This document shows, one piece after another, positions 16,571 through 26,328 of a stretch of 64,000 nucleotides of DNA. The stretch spans positions 18,602,001-18,666,000 of the forward strand of contig NC_090280.1 of assembly GCF_037392515.1 (NCBI RefSeq), in the 5' to 3' direction. The first letter of the stretch is position 1; each line of letters begins with the position of its first letter. The position numbers and the translations under genes were made by a program. The DNA is from Haliotis asinina. Taxonomy: Eukaryota > Mollusca > Gastropoda > Lepetellida > Haliotidae. The notes below the pieces were generated by a model that was not told the origin of the DNA, did no database searches, and was given only the letters and a program-made list of their open reading frames with translations.

Positions 16571-17478
16571 CCAGCGCACAAGGGCCCGGAGTGAAAAAAT
16601 GCGTCAATATCGGGATCTCCGACCTCGGAGACACGCGCGGTTTCGACGCTCCCGGAGTAGATGGTAAATCGTACGCCTTGCAACTGAAAAACAACATTTA
16701 CAAACGCGTTGAAATCCCCTCTGGTGGAACCCTAAGTGATATGATAGATACCACAAGAGCAACAGTCAACACTAAGTACGCCCTTGTCAACACCGGTGAT
16801 AATAATTGGATAATATACCCATCGTTCGGGGGTACACTGTTCGACTTAGACGATGTTGAGAGCACTACCGTCGTCCAAAACAAACCATATATGCTCGTCT
16901 TCACCGAAGATGACAAGTGGGTGTTGTTACCCGATAACGACTGGTTTCTCAATATTAGACTCGTCTCCCCTTACGTGTTTACGGATAACAAAGACAACCA
17001 CCTAAACAAAGTCGTGAACAATGGAACCCTGCTCGTGGCTTATGTCCCAACTCAGAGACGTAGCGTAGTCGTCAGCCCAGTCAACAATATAGCAGCCCAC
17101 ATGCTATCGAGTAAACCGACCATACAAAACGTGACATTGCAGTTGGTGTCTGAATTCGAAGGCGTGGTCAAGATACTAGAGAGTCTACCGGCAAACTCAA
17201 CACTGATCATCAAAGTCTACCTAGGGGAACCATCGGTGAATGATGTCGAGATCGTGAAGGGGATCAAACTCGGGTGGGTGAAACGACACCAGTATCAAGT
17301 TTGCAACGTTTACGTGCGGATGGGTGTTGGAGCCGACACCAGTATGGAGGGGGTCAACGTGATCGTGGAAAACAAGATATCACTAACCAAGATCTTCCTG
17401 CCTGACAACATACACTTCATGGGTATGAAGTTAACCCCTGAATTATTATCAAAAAACCAGTTGGAAATTATATCGTAA
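16567..17478 (+). CDS. Fibre-like candidate 1, 303 aa
   Basis: The N-terminal motif ISDLGDTRGFDAPG followed by YALQLKNNIYKRV is shared with the next gene (LNDLGDTEGFDQPG, YILQFKDNVYRRM), so the two are paralogues. This copy has an extra middle part with an internal repeat: KYALVNTGDNNWIIYP and PYMLVFTEDDKWVLLP. The C-terminal two-thirds also align (WFLNIRLVSPY / WLIKLTLTSPY; GIKLGWVKRH / GVLIHWFSRH; VENKISLTKI / TENSISLSPI). No enzyme motif. Tandem, diverging copies in the structural block suggest surface or receptor-binding proteins; that role is inference. Confidence 0.65.
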   Translation: MTSAQGPGVKKCVNIGISDLGDTRGFDAPGVDGKSYALQLKNNIYKRVEIPSGGTLSDMIDTTRATVNTKYALVNTGDNNWIIYPSFGGTLFDLDDVESTTVVQNKPYMLVFTEDDKWVLLPDNDWFLNIRLVSPYVFTDNKDNHLNKVVNNGTLLVAYVPTQRRSVVVSPVNNIAAHMLSSKPTIQNVTLQLVSEFEGVVKILESLPANSTLIIKVYLGEPSVNDVEIVKGIKLGWVKRHQYQVCNVYVRMGVGADTSMEGVNVIVENKISLTKIFLPDNIHFMGMKLTPELLSKNQLEIIS

Positions 17479-17488
17479 TAGTATAATA

Positions 17489-18154
17489 ATGACCAGTCAT
17501 CATCCCAACACTACGCTTAACGACCTAGGAGATACGGAGGGATTCGATCAGCCTGGTGAGGAAGATGAATTATACATCCTGCAATTCAAAGACAACGTGT
17601 ACAGACGAATGTCGTTATCAGATTTAAAAGAGCCCAAATGGCTGATCAAGTTAACACTCACCTCACCTTATATCACATTAACCGAATTGGGGCGTATCTC
17701 TAAGATTAGGAACAACGGTATCTGGCCCGGGGATTTCATTCCGGAGAGGGGATTAATAAGAACTTACAAAAATGGGTTAGCGTCTTCATTCGAAAATAAA
17801 TTAACATTTAGTAATCCTGAAATAATATTCCCCCCTTTCACACTCATCGTAGAAGTCTTCTTTGAGTATTCAGACAATGGAGACCCCCCAATAGTACACC
17901 AAATTTTACCCGGGGTGTTAATACACTGGTTTAGCAGACACAAAGGCGAATATTGTCGTATTGTTATACAACGGGATACCACGGGTCCTATAAACCGCTT
18001 AATAAGCCTCAGTGGGGTTTTGATTACAACAGAAAATTCTATTAGCCTCTCACCTATTACCCTGAATAGTAGTCTAGAACTTGTAGACTTTAAATTCATT
18101 GATAGATTTTTAACTGAAACCCAATTAAAATATCTTTCAAAATATATATTATAG
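17489..18154 (+). CDS. Fibre-like candidate 2, paralogue of the preceding gene, 221 aa
   Basis: Shares the N-terminal LNDLGDTEGFDQPG / YILQFKDNVYRRM block and the whole C-terminal region with the upstream 303-residue protein, but lacks its repeat-containing middle segment (about 60 residues). The ATG at 17489 follows an AT-rich leader (ATATCGTAATAGTATAATA). Ten bases separate it from the upstream stop. It probably arose by tandem duplication; function unknown. Confidence 0.65.
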   Translation: MTSHHPNTTLNDLGDTEGFDQPGEEDELYILQFKDNVYRRMSLSDLKEPKWLIKLTLTSPYITLTELGRISKIRNNGIWPGDFIPERGLIRTYKNGLASSFENKLTFSNPEIIFPPFTLIVEVFFEYSDNGDPPIVHQILPGVLIHWFSRHKGEYCRIVIQRDTTGPINRLISLSGVLITTENSISLSPITLNSSLELVDFKFIDRFLTETQLKYLSKYIL

Positions 18155-18155
18155 G

Positions 18156-18773
18156 ATGGGTCTGTACCCAGTCGTAGAGGAAGTAGCGAAGACGCTGGAA
18201 ACCGTAGATGGGTTCCGCTTGAGGCAGTTATGTGATGTGAAACGTCAACTAGAACAAGACCGTGACACGCGGAAAGCTCTATGTAAAAAGTACAATAGAG
18301 CTTTCAATATCGTGGACGGGGCTGACACTACCCTTATGGCAACCAGTATGGGACTAGGGGCGGCAGGCGTTGGGTTGTTGGCTACCATCGTGGCTGCACC
18401 TATAGTGCTAGGTATTGAAATAACGGCTGGAGTGGCAGGGTTGGCAGGGTTGGCGCTTAAGTTAGTATCACGCAGACTTAATCGTAAGGCATTGAAACAC
18501 GGCGAGATCAGGGTTCTGGCCGAAGCAAAGCTGAACACAGTGAGTGAGCGTATTTCCACGGCACTCTCTGACAGTAAGATCTCAGAAGAGGAGTTTCGTT
18601 CAATCCTATCTGAACTCAAAAAATATAACGGAATGAAGCAAGATATTCGGTCCAAGTCTCGTAAGTCTGCTATCAGCGAGGACGAGAAAAAAAAGTACAT
18701 AGAACAGGGGATACAAAAAGCCCAGCAAGCCTTTATTATGAACACCAAAGAGATCGTAGGCGGTTCACGTTAA
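18156..18773 (+). CDS. Helical protein with hydrophobic core, 205 aa
   Basis: N-terminal charged helices (RLRQLCDVKRQLEQDRDTRK), then YNRAFNIVDGADTTLMATSM. A long hydrophobic hairpin follows (GLGAAGVGLLATIVAAPIVL and ITAGVAGLAGLALKLV), then a charged C-terminal half (RVLAEAKLNTVSERISTALS, ISEEEFRSILSELKKY). I recall near relatives in many cnidarian and mollusc genomes, where they are usually unnamed. The gene starts one base after the previous stop. A membrane-active role is possible; no catalytic motif is seen. Confidence 0.7.
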   Translation: MGLYPVVEEVAKTLETVDGFRLRQLCDVKRQLEQDRDTRKALCKKYNRAFNIVDGADTTLMATSMGLGAAGVGLLATIVAAPIVLGIEITAGVAGLAGLALKLVSRRLNRKALKHGEIRVLAEAKLNTVSERISTALSDSKISEEEFRSILSELKKYNGMKQDIRSKSRKSAISEDEKKKYIEQGIQKAQQAFIMNTKEIVGGSR

Positions 18774-18820
18774 ACTGTTTCATCGATTTAAACGTGACAT
18801 AGGCACAGACGTTAAGTAGT

Positions 18821-19011
18821 AGGGCGATAGCCGTAAGCGGGCCACCGATCCTATATGGTCAGTCAAAACTTACAACATAGATAAAGTGGATATGAAAGCC
18901 GACGAACCTAACTTGTACTACTTGAGGGATGGGCCGGGTAGGGGGTTTGTAAGAGAAGAATTATTGATCGTACCGTACGGCACAGTGTTACCTCCAACCA
19001 ATACACGGTAA
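18821..19011 (+). pseudogene. Duplicate 3' end of integrase gene inside right TIR
   Basis: Encodes the same C-terminus as the integrase (DPIWSVKTYNIDKV, LRDGPGRGFVREELL, ending TNTR and stop). No start codon or catalytic core; it exists only because the TIR covers the gene's 3' end. Confidence 0.85.
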
Positions 19012-19154
19012 ACTGTTTCATAGACACCCAACCTTTTTGTAGTAGGGGTAATAGTAGCAAGATCTAAGGTCCCAACCAAAGCCTTATTTAGTAAATAAGG
19101 CTTTGTAGAGACATTTCTTGAAAGTGAGCCAAAACCCCTATTCCCTATACTACT
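18821..19154 (-). repeat. Right terminal inverted repeat of Polinton (334 bp)
   Basis: Reverse complement of 4754-5087 with about two mismatches. It holds a duplicate of the last ~63 codons of the integrase gene on the plus strand (18821-19011, with TAA at 19009-19011) and the TIR hairpin at 19078-19104. Confidence 0.93.
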
Positions 19155-20288
19155 GCTGTAAAAATATAACTATTATCTGGTTGCGTGTGTGTGTATGTGT
19201 GTAGATGTCGAGTGAGAGAGTGCAATCGAGCAACAATTATATCATATTCCCCATGCCTCTGATCACGCGCGCGCGTATCACGTGACCCTATTTTCTTGAG
19301 ACACACGGATATGGTCTCTGGAAATATGAAACATTATTGTGTAGGCCTATGACCACCGATCCACTTCTAAAAGATGCATATAAGGATTTTCATGACACCT
19401 CATGTAGGGTTTGATACTAACGTAATTGGGGATAACAATTTTGAACAGCAGTAAACCCACTTTAAGACTATCGCCTGGGTCGAAATTCATTATCCTCGCT
19501 ATTACACGCTCAATGTGATGTTGCAGAGAAACCACGCGTGTTTTCGTTATAACGAGTCAAGTAGGGAATCGTGTCACTGTGGGAGAATCCAGTGTTTTGG
19601 ACTTTATGAAAATGGCATGCACGATTTCCATAGTAGGCCCTATTCCTTAAAAAAAGAGTGTTTGTTCGTGTGTGTAGGCGTGTAATGGGTATGGCTTATT
19701 ATGGTGCATCCTAGAGGGAGAAATCGGTGTTTTGGACGTTACGAAAGAGTTCTGGTTGTGTTTTAAAATTGAATTAATCCACAATTTGTTAAATATTTGT
19801 AACATTCATAGATCCAGAAGAAGAAGACAAAACTATGTAACCATAGCGGACACAGTTCGAATTACTAACTGCTCCCTTGCGTCGTCATTTGGTTCAATCA
19901 CAGGCAAACTGTAGCGCTAATGTGGTTGCGCAGCGTAGAGAAAATGACCAGTCTTCATAAATGCGAGCGAAGCGAGCGAAGGTTGGCAACACACTTCCCT
20001 CGCTTCAGTTCAAAAAGTATTTTTCGTGTCAAAATAAAATGTCGCCTCCATCAAAGGTACACTCCAAATTCCTGACTAAGTTGTGATCTCAGATTTCCAA
20101 CGCGATATCTAATAATTACTCACGTGAAATATTTTTTATAAGTATGCCTAGTCACAAGAAAGTAAGATTCTTTATGGATAACAACTTCTTTAATTGTACT
20201 TGATGCATCGTTTCAGTACGGATTCACATACCGTTGTGAAACACAATCATTTACACTAGAATAAGTTGTTATCCCTAGAGAATGTATA
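19155..20288. other. Right flank of Polinton: retrotransposon remnant, GT tract, inverted repeat copy
   Basis: Bases 19155-19185 continue the interrupted RNase H frame (minus strand, DNSYIFTA), then a GTGTGT-rich tract begins. Bases 19890-19985 match 3700-3790 in inverted orientation (GGTTGCGCAGCGTAGAGAA, then GACCAGTCTTCATAAATGCG). No gene seen. Confidence 0.6.
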
Positions 20289-21900
20289 CACCTGGAAATT
20301 AATCAAGCAACACCCCAATTTTTTCTATTGGAGCAACTTTGAAGTGTTCTGACAATCAAAATATGCCGGGTTGATATAGTTTGACACTTTTTTATTCAAC
20401 AGACGATCTCTGACAAACAACTTAAAGGGAAAAAGTATCAAGACTTTGCTTTATTGCAACGAAATCCAAATTCTTAAAACTGTCTTAAATTCATGAAAAA
20501 ATGGACACAATTTACTATTCATCCACAGACGTTGTTGTCAGGTGTATTAACACAAATGTCACATGGAAAGAAAGAACAGTCATCTGAGAGTCTGCACACC
20601 GACTTTCATCAATATCTAGTGTGTCCTCCCTGCGCACGCACCACCGATTCCAGACGCCTCCTCATTCCTTGGATGAGTCTCCGGATCTGATTCTGGGGGA
20701 TCCTGTTCCACTCCTCATGCAGGGCAGCCGTCAATTCGTTGAGATTATGGACTGGTGGGTCTCTCTGCCTCACACGACGGCCAATAAAGTCCCACAAATG
20801 TTCAATGGGGTTGAGGTCAGGGCTCATGGCAGGCCATGGAATTCTGTCAATTGCATTTTGCCGCAAAAAATCATTTACAGCATGCGCCCTGTGAGGTCTA
20901 GCATTGTCGTCCATAAATATGGGTCTCGTTGCCAGAGGATGGTTCTCAAAATGAGGTACCACAGCCCTGTCAAGAACCTCCTGTTGGTAACGAACACCGT
21001 TAAGGTTGCCACGGATGGTAATGATATCCAACTTGCAGTTCATGGAAATGCACCCCCATACCATAACGGAACCTCCCCCAAAGGCCACAGTCTCCTGGAT
21101 GTTCCGTGGAGCCATTGCTGTGTTCCTCTGCCTCCAGACCCGAGTACGACCGTCCACCATGTGCAGCAAGAACCGGCTCTCATCTGAGAAATGGACCTTC
21201 CTCCAAGAGGCAATGTTCCAGTGCAAACGGTCATTACACCAGGCCAGTCGGGCTGCCTTATGGGCTGGAGACAGTCTGGGTCGCTTGATTGGCCTCCTTG
21301 CCCGGTATCCTGCAGCTTTCAGACGATTCCGAACAGTCCTGTTCGAGATGGGTCTCCCTGGAAGCCACTCCTGTCTCAACCGAGAGCTCGAGTCGAAGGA
21401 CCTGCGCCGTACAAGTCTCAGTAAAGCTCTGTCCTCCCGGACTGTGGTCTTCCTGGGTCTTCCTGGTCTAGGCAGGTCTTTAACTTCATTAGTGGCCCGG
21501 TATTTTTTCAAAAGTTTTGAAATTATGGAATGATGTCGTCCGATTTGAGTCCCGATTTGTCTTAGAGACATACCAGCATTCCTCATGCCGATTATTTGCC
21601 AACGAGTGGCCTCTGATAATTTCCTACGTGCCATGACATTGAAATGAATGAAAAACCGAATGCAATCGACAACCTGCGCTTGTAAACACCCCAGGGAAAA
21701 AGTGCATTTTTCGAAAGTTGAGGTTAAAGCAATGCACGTGCGCTGTGCAAGCTTCACGCGCGTCATATCAACCCATGAAAAGCTCATGCTGTATGTCAAT
21801 ACATCAAAATTGAATAATCAATCATCAAAATTACTTCGTTAAACTTTGTTAAGTTTTTATGTGTCTTTGAATTTGGTGTTGCTTAATTAATTTCCATATG
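20289..21900 (-). mobile_element. Tc1-like transposon, copy 1 (1612 bp)
   Basis: Ends are CACCTGGAAATTAATCAAGC and, inverted, CATATGGAAATTAATTAAGC, each flanked by TA as expected for Tc1/mariner. It contains one intact transposase on the minus strand. The element at 26329-27940 is the same length, and its translations are identical throughout. Confidence 0.92.
20609..21634 (-). CDS. Tc1-like transposase, intact (copy 1)
   Basis: 341 residues from the ATG at 21634 (MARRKLSEATRWQIIGMRNA); the frame is open a further 55 codons, but that leader lies in the terminal region and is not family-like. The N-terminus holds a paired-like helix-turn-helix (SLRQIGTQIGRHHSIISKLL) and an AT-hook-like PRPGRPRKT. 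The catalytic triad is present as VHFSDESRF, FMDDNARPHRA and SPDLNPIEHLW, with 34 residues between the second Asp and the Glu (DD34E). No stop or frameshift. Cuts and pastes the element at TA sites. Confidence 0.92.
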   Translation of the reverse strand: MARRKLSEATRWQIIGMRNAGMSLRQIGTQIGRHHSIISKLLKKYRATNEVKDLPRPGRPRKTTVREDRALLRLVRRRSFDSSSRLRQEWLPGRPISNRTVRNRLKAAGYRARRPIKRPRLSPAHKAARLAWCNDRLHWNIASWRKVHFSDESRFLLHMVDGRTRVWRQRNTAMAPRNIQETVAFGGGSVMVWGCISMNCKLDIITIRGNLNGVRYQQEVLDRAVVPHFENHPLATRPIFMDDNARPHRAHAVNDFLRQNAIDRIPWPAMSPDLNPIEHLWDFIGRRVRQRDPPVHNLNELTAALHEEWNRIPQNQIRRLIQGMRRRLESVVRAQGGHTRY

Positions 21901-23827
21901 TATATATACAGATGTTGGGTTTTGTAAATACACGTTCTCTGAGTTTGATTTCGATCAAATCAAAATTTCGTGAATCGTTTGAACTCCGATTTCGCGGGCT
22001 ATTTTTTTCATTGCGTTTTTTTCAACTTTATAAACTGAATTGGTACTTTTCATGATATGTTTCGGTAAGTGCATACCTAAAGGTATCATAATCTGCAAAG
22101 TTGTGTTTTACGTTGCATGTGACCTTTAAGCATTTATGCAAATGTAAGTATTAGAACCTAGCATGTATATTTTAGCAGTAAATGCTAATTTTCCTGTAAC
22201 GTTGTTTCTTGATAAGGAGTATACTAGCGCGGAGAATGATAATGTATGTGGTAAACAATCATTTTGGCTGTATGGGGTTAATGCATGTTGCTGTGTGTGT
22301 TATAACACATATATCGCTGGAGACTCGAATATGTCTGTCTACTTGTCATCGGGGTCAGGGGGTCATTTGAGATTCACATTGTTTGCTGGTCTTGCAAGCA
22401 TGTTATTAATGAAACTATGTATGGAGGTCATATAATATTAAATGACGTGACAAACCTGATGTTACACAGGACTGAATCTTGCAGAAATGATTACAACGTA
22501 AACGTATACTTCTAACCCTTATATAATGCGTGTTACAAAGTTATCTCCCTAGATTAGAACCTGATTGGTGGTGACAGTAACAGGTTGGCAAAGTTAAAAG
22601 AGATTTTTCAGATCAAAGAGTCACCGTCACGAGCTCTTTCACGTGCGTCATGAAATTGTGTAGCTGCTTCATTAAAACCCCGTTCGCTCAATCACCGTAA
22701 CTGAGTCAGCCAGTTGCATCTCCAACACGAAGTGGACTGCACTTACCCTACTTCTAGAAATAGACTATCTTAAGTTCGGACTGACATCACCAACCACCCA
22801 CTGCGTTGTTTGGGGAGAGGTGATGACATGTCAACCCGCATTGTGGGACTTACACTCACCTAAGGGGAGGAATATACCACGTGAACATGATAATCCTTAA
22901 AGGAGTGAGGGATAGTCTCGAGATAAACATAACATTGTTTCCCATGCTGAAAGTAAGTAAAAGAATCTACACGTTTCTTCTTTAAATCATCTTGATACGA
23001 TGTGCCACCATTCATTTCATCTGAAAACCGTCAGTTGAGTTTACGATTAATATTATGCAGTTGATTATCGTGTAGCACGTGAGAACGCTCTTTAAGTAAT
23101 GAAAACAATACAACTTAAAGTACATATGAATTAACTAGGGTGAGTTGCAATTTGAGAATCTTAAGGCTGGATTTGTATAAGAATTTGTGTTATATCGACA
23201 CTAACCTTTACTCCGGACAGAAGCTAGTTGATTTATGATCATGTACACTCCCTGTAATCCAACAGTCTTCCGTCACTATTGACTGTTTCTTTTGTAAATT
23301 AAGTTCTCCAAACCAGAACCCTGTAGCTTTATCCGTCTGTAGATTGATTGATGTGTGTGTTGACAACATAGGTTATTTTTGCACACTGGGTGTTTAATAT
23401 CGTGGAAACAGTTGGAAGTAGCATGTGAGTGTAACTGATACTCAGTCTCATGTACAATCTTTGCAAGCCACCGTGGTTTCTCTCCTAGTGCCCATCACTC
23501 TCACCGTCACCATCACCTCGATCGACATGTACATCTCACCCTCTAGCTGCCCGCTCCTGTCGACTGCTGGACAAAAGAACCTCGGTCCATCTACATTGTT
23601 CAACTCTCCTCCTGACGACGATGATGTTGATGTACCCCCTCCTCTGGTGATCTCCCTTGGACCTCGACTTCTACGGAGGTGTTGTCGGGAACGGAGATCG
23701 CCAAATAGAGATTTTATTTTTTTAATTTGACTGCATCAGACTGTTGTTGTTGTGGGTATATGAGAGTTTTAGTATCGTTGGATACGGGTTTTTATATATA
23801 TTTTTTCACGGAAATATGCATCGATCG

Positions 23828-23880
<53 letters not shown>

Positions 23881-25300
23881 AGGATGAAGGAATAGATTCG
23901 TATAACATTTTGTATTTTCATAATTAAAACTTTGGAGTTGAAAACAAAACATTAATATTTATTTGTTTTTAACTGTATCAAACTGATGTTGAAGTATCGG
24001 AAGTTCTTGATAAATGAATTTTTAAACCCTATCCAGAAAGTGAAACATTTCCCATACAGAAAATTTCGCGACTGGATATGTTTTGAAGGAAATATGATAA
24101 TTTCTATGAAGCATATGTAGCGTCGGATGGGTCCCCACTGTTGTTCTCGACTGTATGACAGAGGGATTGAGTAACTAGAAAACTAGTTCATGTTACATTT
24201 CCGGTTGACCAACGAACACGCTAGAGGAGCCTCCTTAGACGTCGCCCGCGGCCAGTTACATAGATTGTCTGTATGAATATTTGCTTTGGTGGCGAAGACT
24301 GAACTCTTTCACAAAACAGCTTAAATTACACTGTTATTTTTTATTTCTTACAAATTAAATGTTGAATAAATATACAATATATTGGTTCACAGGTACATTC
24401 GTTCAATCAGAGCTGTTTTGTTTCGTAAAGCAAAGGTACAGTCCTGAGCATGAGATGCTACACACACGTGATCACTGAGACTCAGAAAATAACAAATAGT
24501 TATCAAAACTAACTAAATATTTATTGTATAAATATGCGTGAAAATATTATTCTTTTCTTAGAAATCTACTGAAGGATCTCTATGTGCAGAAAATATTGAT
24601 TATTACATTAGACTGTCAAAACGATTACGTTGCAATTAACACTATTACATTGACATGTCTGATTACACTGGAATATGTGATTACATAATAGCGTCTGTTT
24701 TCATTAGCGATTACATTGAGATATCTGACTACGCTGGAATGTTTGATTACATAACAGTGTCTGATTTCTTTAGCACGTACACTGGAACACCGACTGACTA
24801 CAATATTGCAGCATCGTCTGCTTACGTCAAAATGACATTGATGGTCCTCTTTCCCTGAAGTGAAAGAGCAGGTCTATACATACCGTTAAAAGTCAAGACA
24901 ACAGCGTCAGCCAGCAACAGGATACCAGTGAGTTAAAATCAGATCAGTGGGTCAGTGTCGAAGGTCATTTTCTCCCATAGTAAAAATTAAAGGAGGATGA
25001 ATGTAATCACACTTCAAACAATGACGCAACGTCACTACTTTGTACCCGTGTCTTCATACAACTGGCGGTTATATTAGAGAGTGGTTGTCCGGAGTGGTTT
25101 GATTGACACATTTACAATGGTTACAAATTAAAAATAATCAGGAAGATAATATGTTATTTTGACGCATTATTAATCACTCTAGACGACTAAGTAGATCATG
25201 TGAGATTCTAAGAATATCAAATAAAACCTTACACAACAGTTGCATAATAAACATTTGAGGCATTAGCTGTTATATATACTCAAGTACATTATGCTTAAAC
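21901..25300. other. Intergenic stretch with a (GA)n tract and one shared repeat
   Basis: Bases 22063-22131 (TTCGGTAAGTGCATACC through GTTGCATGTGACCTTTAA) recur near 51449-51521. A (GA)n microsatellite runs 23831-23878. Bases 24650-24790 are a loose array of GATTACA-type units. No convincing gene, although short open frames exist. Confidence 0.5.
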
Positions 25301-25339
25301 ATTTGAAGAATTGTGCAAATATTTTATCATTGCTCACCT

Positions 25340-25789
25340 AAGAAGACAGAGGGTTTCCAGCAGTTCCTCTCCTTCCCCTTGTTCTTCCTAATTAATTCCA
25401 TCTTCGAAAAAAGTCGATTCTTGTTAAAGGTGCGGTTATTTTTGGACTGGTCCTGTCCCTTGAATACCAGATGCGTTGAAGACTCTAGAACGTCTGTGTA
25501 TTGGTCATTAAGTAGAATATCGAAACGACGAGAGTCATCCATGTGTACGACAGGAGTTAAAACCACTTTCCACAATGACTCGTTACGAACGTCCACTGTG
25601 TTGTGGGATTCTATCTTCATCAAACGATACTGCGGCAGTTCGCTCACTCGACATCGTGTTGTATCCTCTTTGATAAGAATGCCATTTTCATCAAACTTCA
25701 TCAGTTCAACAAACCCTCGAATTGTCACCATTTGTTTGAAGGCTTTGTTGGTACTGCTAGAATCTTTTAAAGCTGCACGTTTGGGCATT
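25340..25789 (-). CDS. Candidate exon of an unidentified gene
   Basis: An open frame with ordinary protein composition (KQMVTIRGFVELMKFDENGI, YRLMKIESHNTVDV, FDILLNDQYTDVLES). It ends at a good splice donor on the minus strand (TCTTAG|GTGAGCAATG). Its first Met could be the MPKRAALKDSS at about 25789. Alternatively the exon may begin just upstream, after a CTCTCAG acceptor. I do not recognise the family, and no neighbouring exon is identified. It may be part of a host gene or an older relic. Confidence 0.35.
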
Positions 25790-25899
25790 GTCCAGGTATA
25801 GTGTCCTGAGAGGGTACGTAAGTCACAAAACATTTGGAATCAGATTTAATCTTCCACTTTTTTAGCTGTAGAATATGCGTCATTGTAATTTGTGGCTAA

Positions 25900-26247
25900 T
25901 CTTGCATACAGTCGCCAGCAGCTGAGGGGATGGTGTAAACCCAGCTAGGGACCATGCAGGTAGCAGAGGTACTGTAAGTCCTCATGGTCCCTGGTATGGT
26001 GATCTACCCTCTGTTGTTGGCGAACTATGGCCTGTTTTTACATTGTACTATCCTAATAGTGATACTATTCTCTTTTACGTTTCCACGCTAGTTTTAATAC
26101 TAACTGTGATAGTCTAGTGGTTTTACTGTCTTTCATCGACAGGTTCTTCATTATATGCACATGTATTTCTTTTTTTATGTCACGTATGTTACAATATGGC
26201 TGCAATATTGCCGATGTGACGTTAAATATTAACTCACTCACTCACCC
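25900..26247 (+). repeat. Dispersed repeat family R2, fullest copy
   Basis: Runs from CAGTCGCCAGCAGCTGAGGG to GACGTTAAATATTAACTCAC(TCAC)n. Partial copies are at 41770-41978 (+), 3646-3850 (-) and 55370-55600 (-). The tail ends in the same ACTCACTC type as family R1. The Tc1 copy 2 begins about 80 bases further on. Confidence 0.65.
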
Positions 26248-26328
26248 AGGTGTAGTGGAATAAAGTTTAGGCAAATTATGACTGGTGAGCAAGTGTATGA
26301 CGGCTAAAATTTGAAGCACTCTTATATA

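Larger units (their letters stand above)
4754..19154. mobile_element. Polinton/Maverick element, 14.4 kb, near complete
   Basis: Bounded by inverted repeats that start AGTAGTATAGGGAATAGGGG at both ends, with a 5-6 bp target duplication. It carries the Polinton hallmark set: rve-type integrase, protein-primed-type family B DNA polymerase, A32-like packaging ATPase and a probable double-jelly-roll capsid protein, plus about ten smaller genes. Length is in the usual 14-20 kb range. The left genes (integrase through capsid) are on the minus strand; most right genes are on the plus strand. TIR identity and mostly open frames indicate a recent insertion. No protease gene is recognised inside. Confidence 0.93.

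Noticed and set aside
20621..21533. Plus-strand open frames across the Tc1 transposase (also at 26661-27573)
   Set aside because: Antisense shadows of the intact transposase gene; no independent support.
22163..22435. 90-residue plus-strand open frame with several Cys
   Set aside because: No signal peptide, domain or splice context; composition looks like random AT-rich sequence next to a dispersed repeat.
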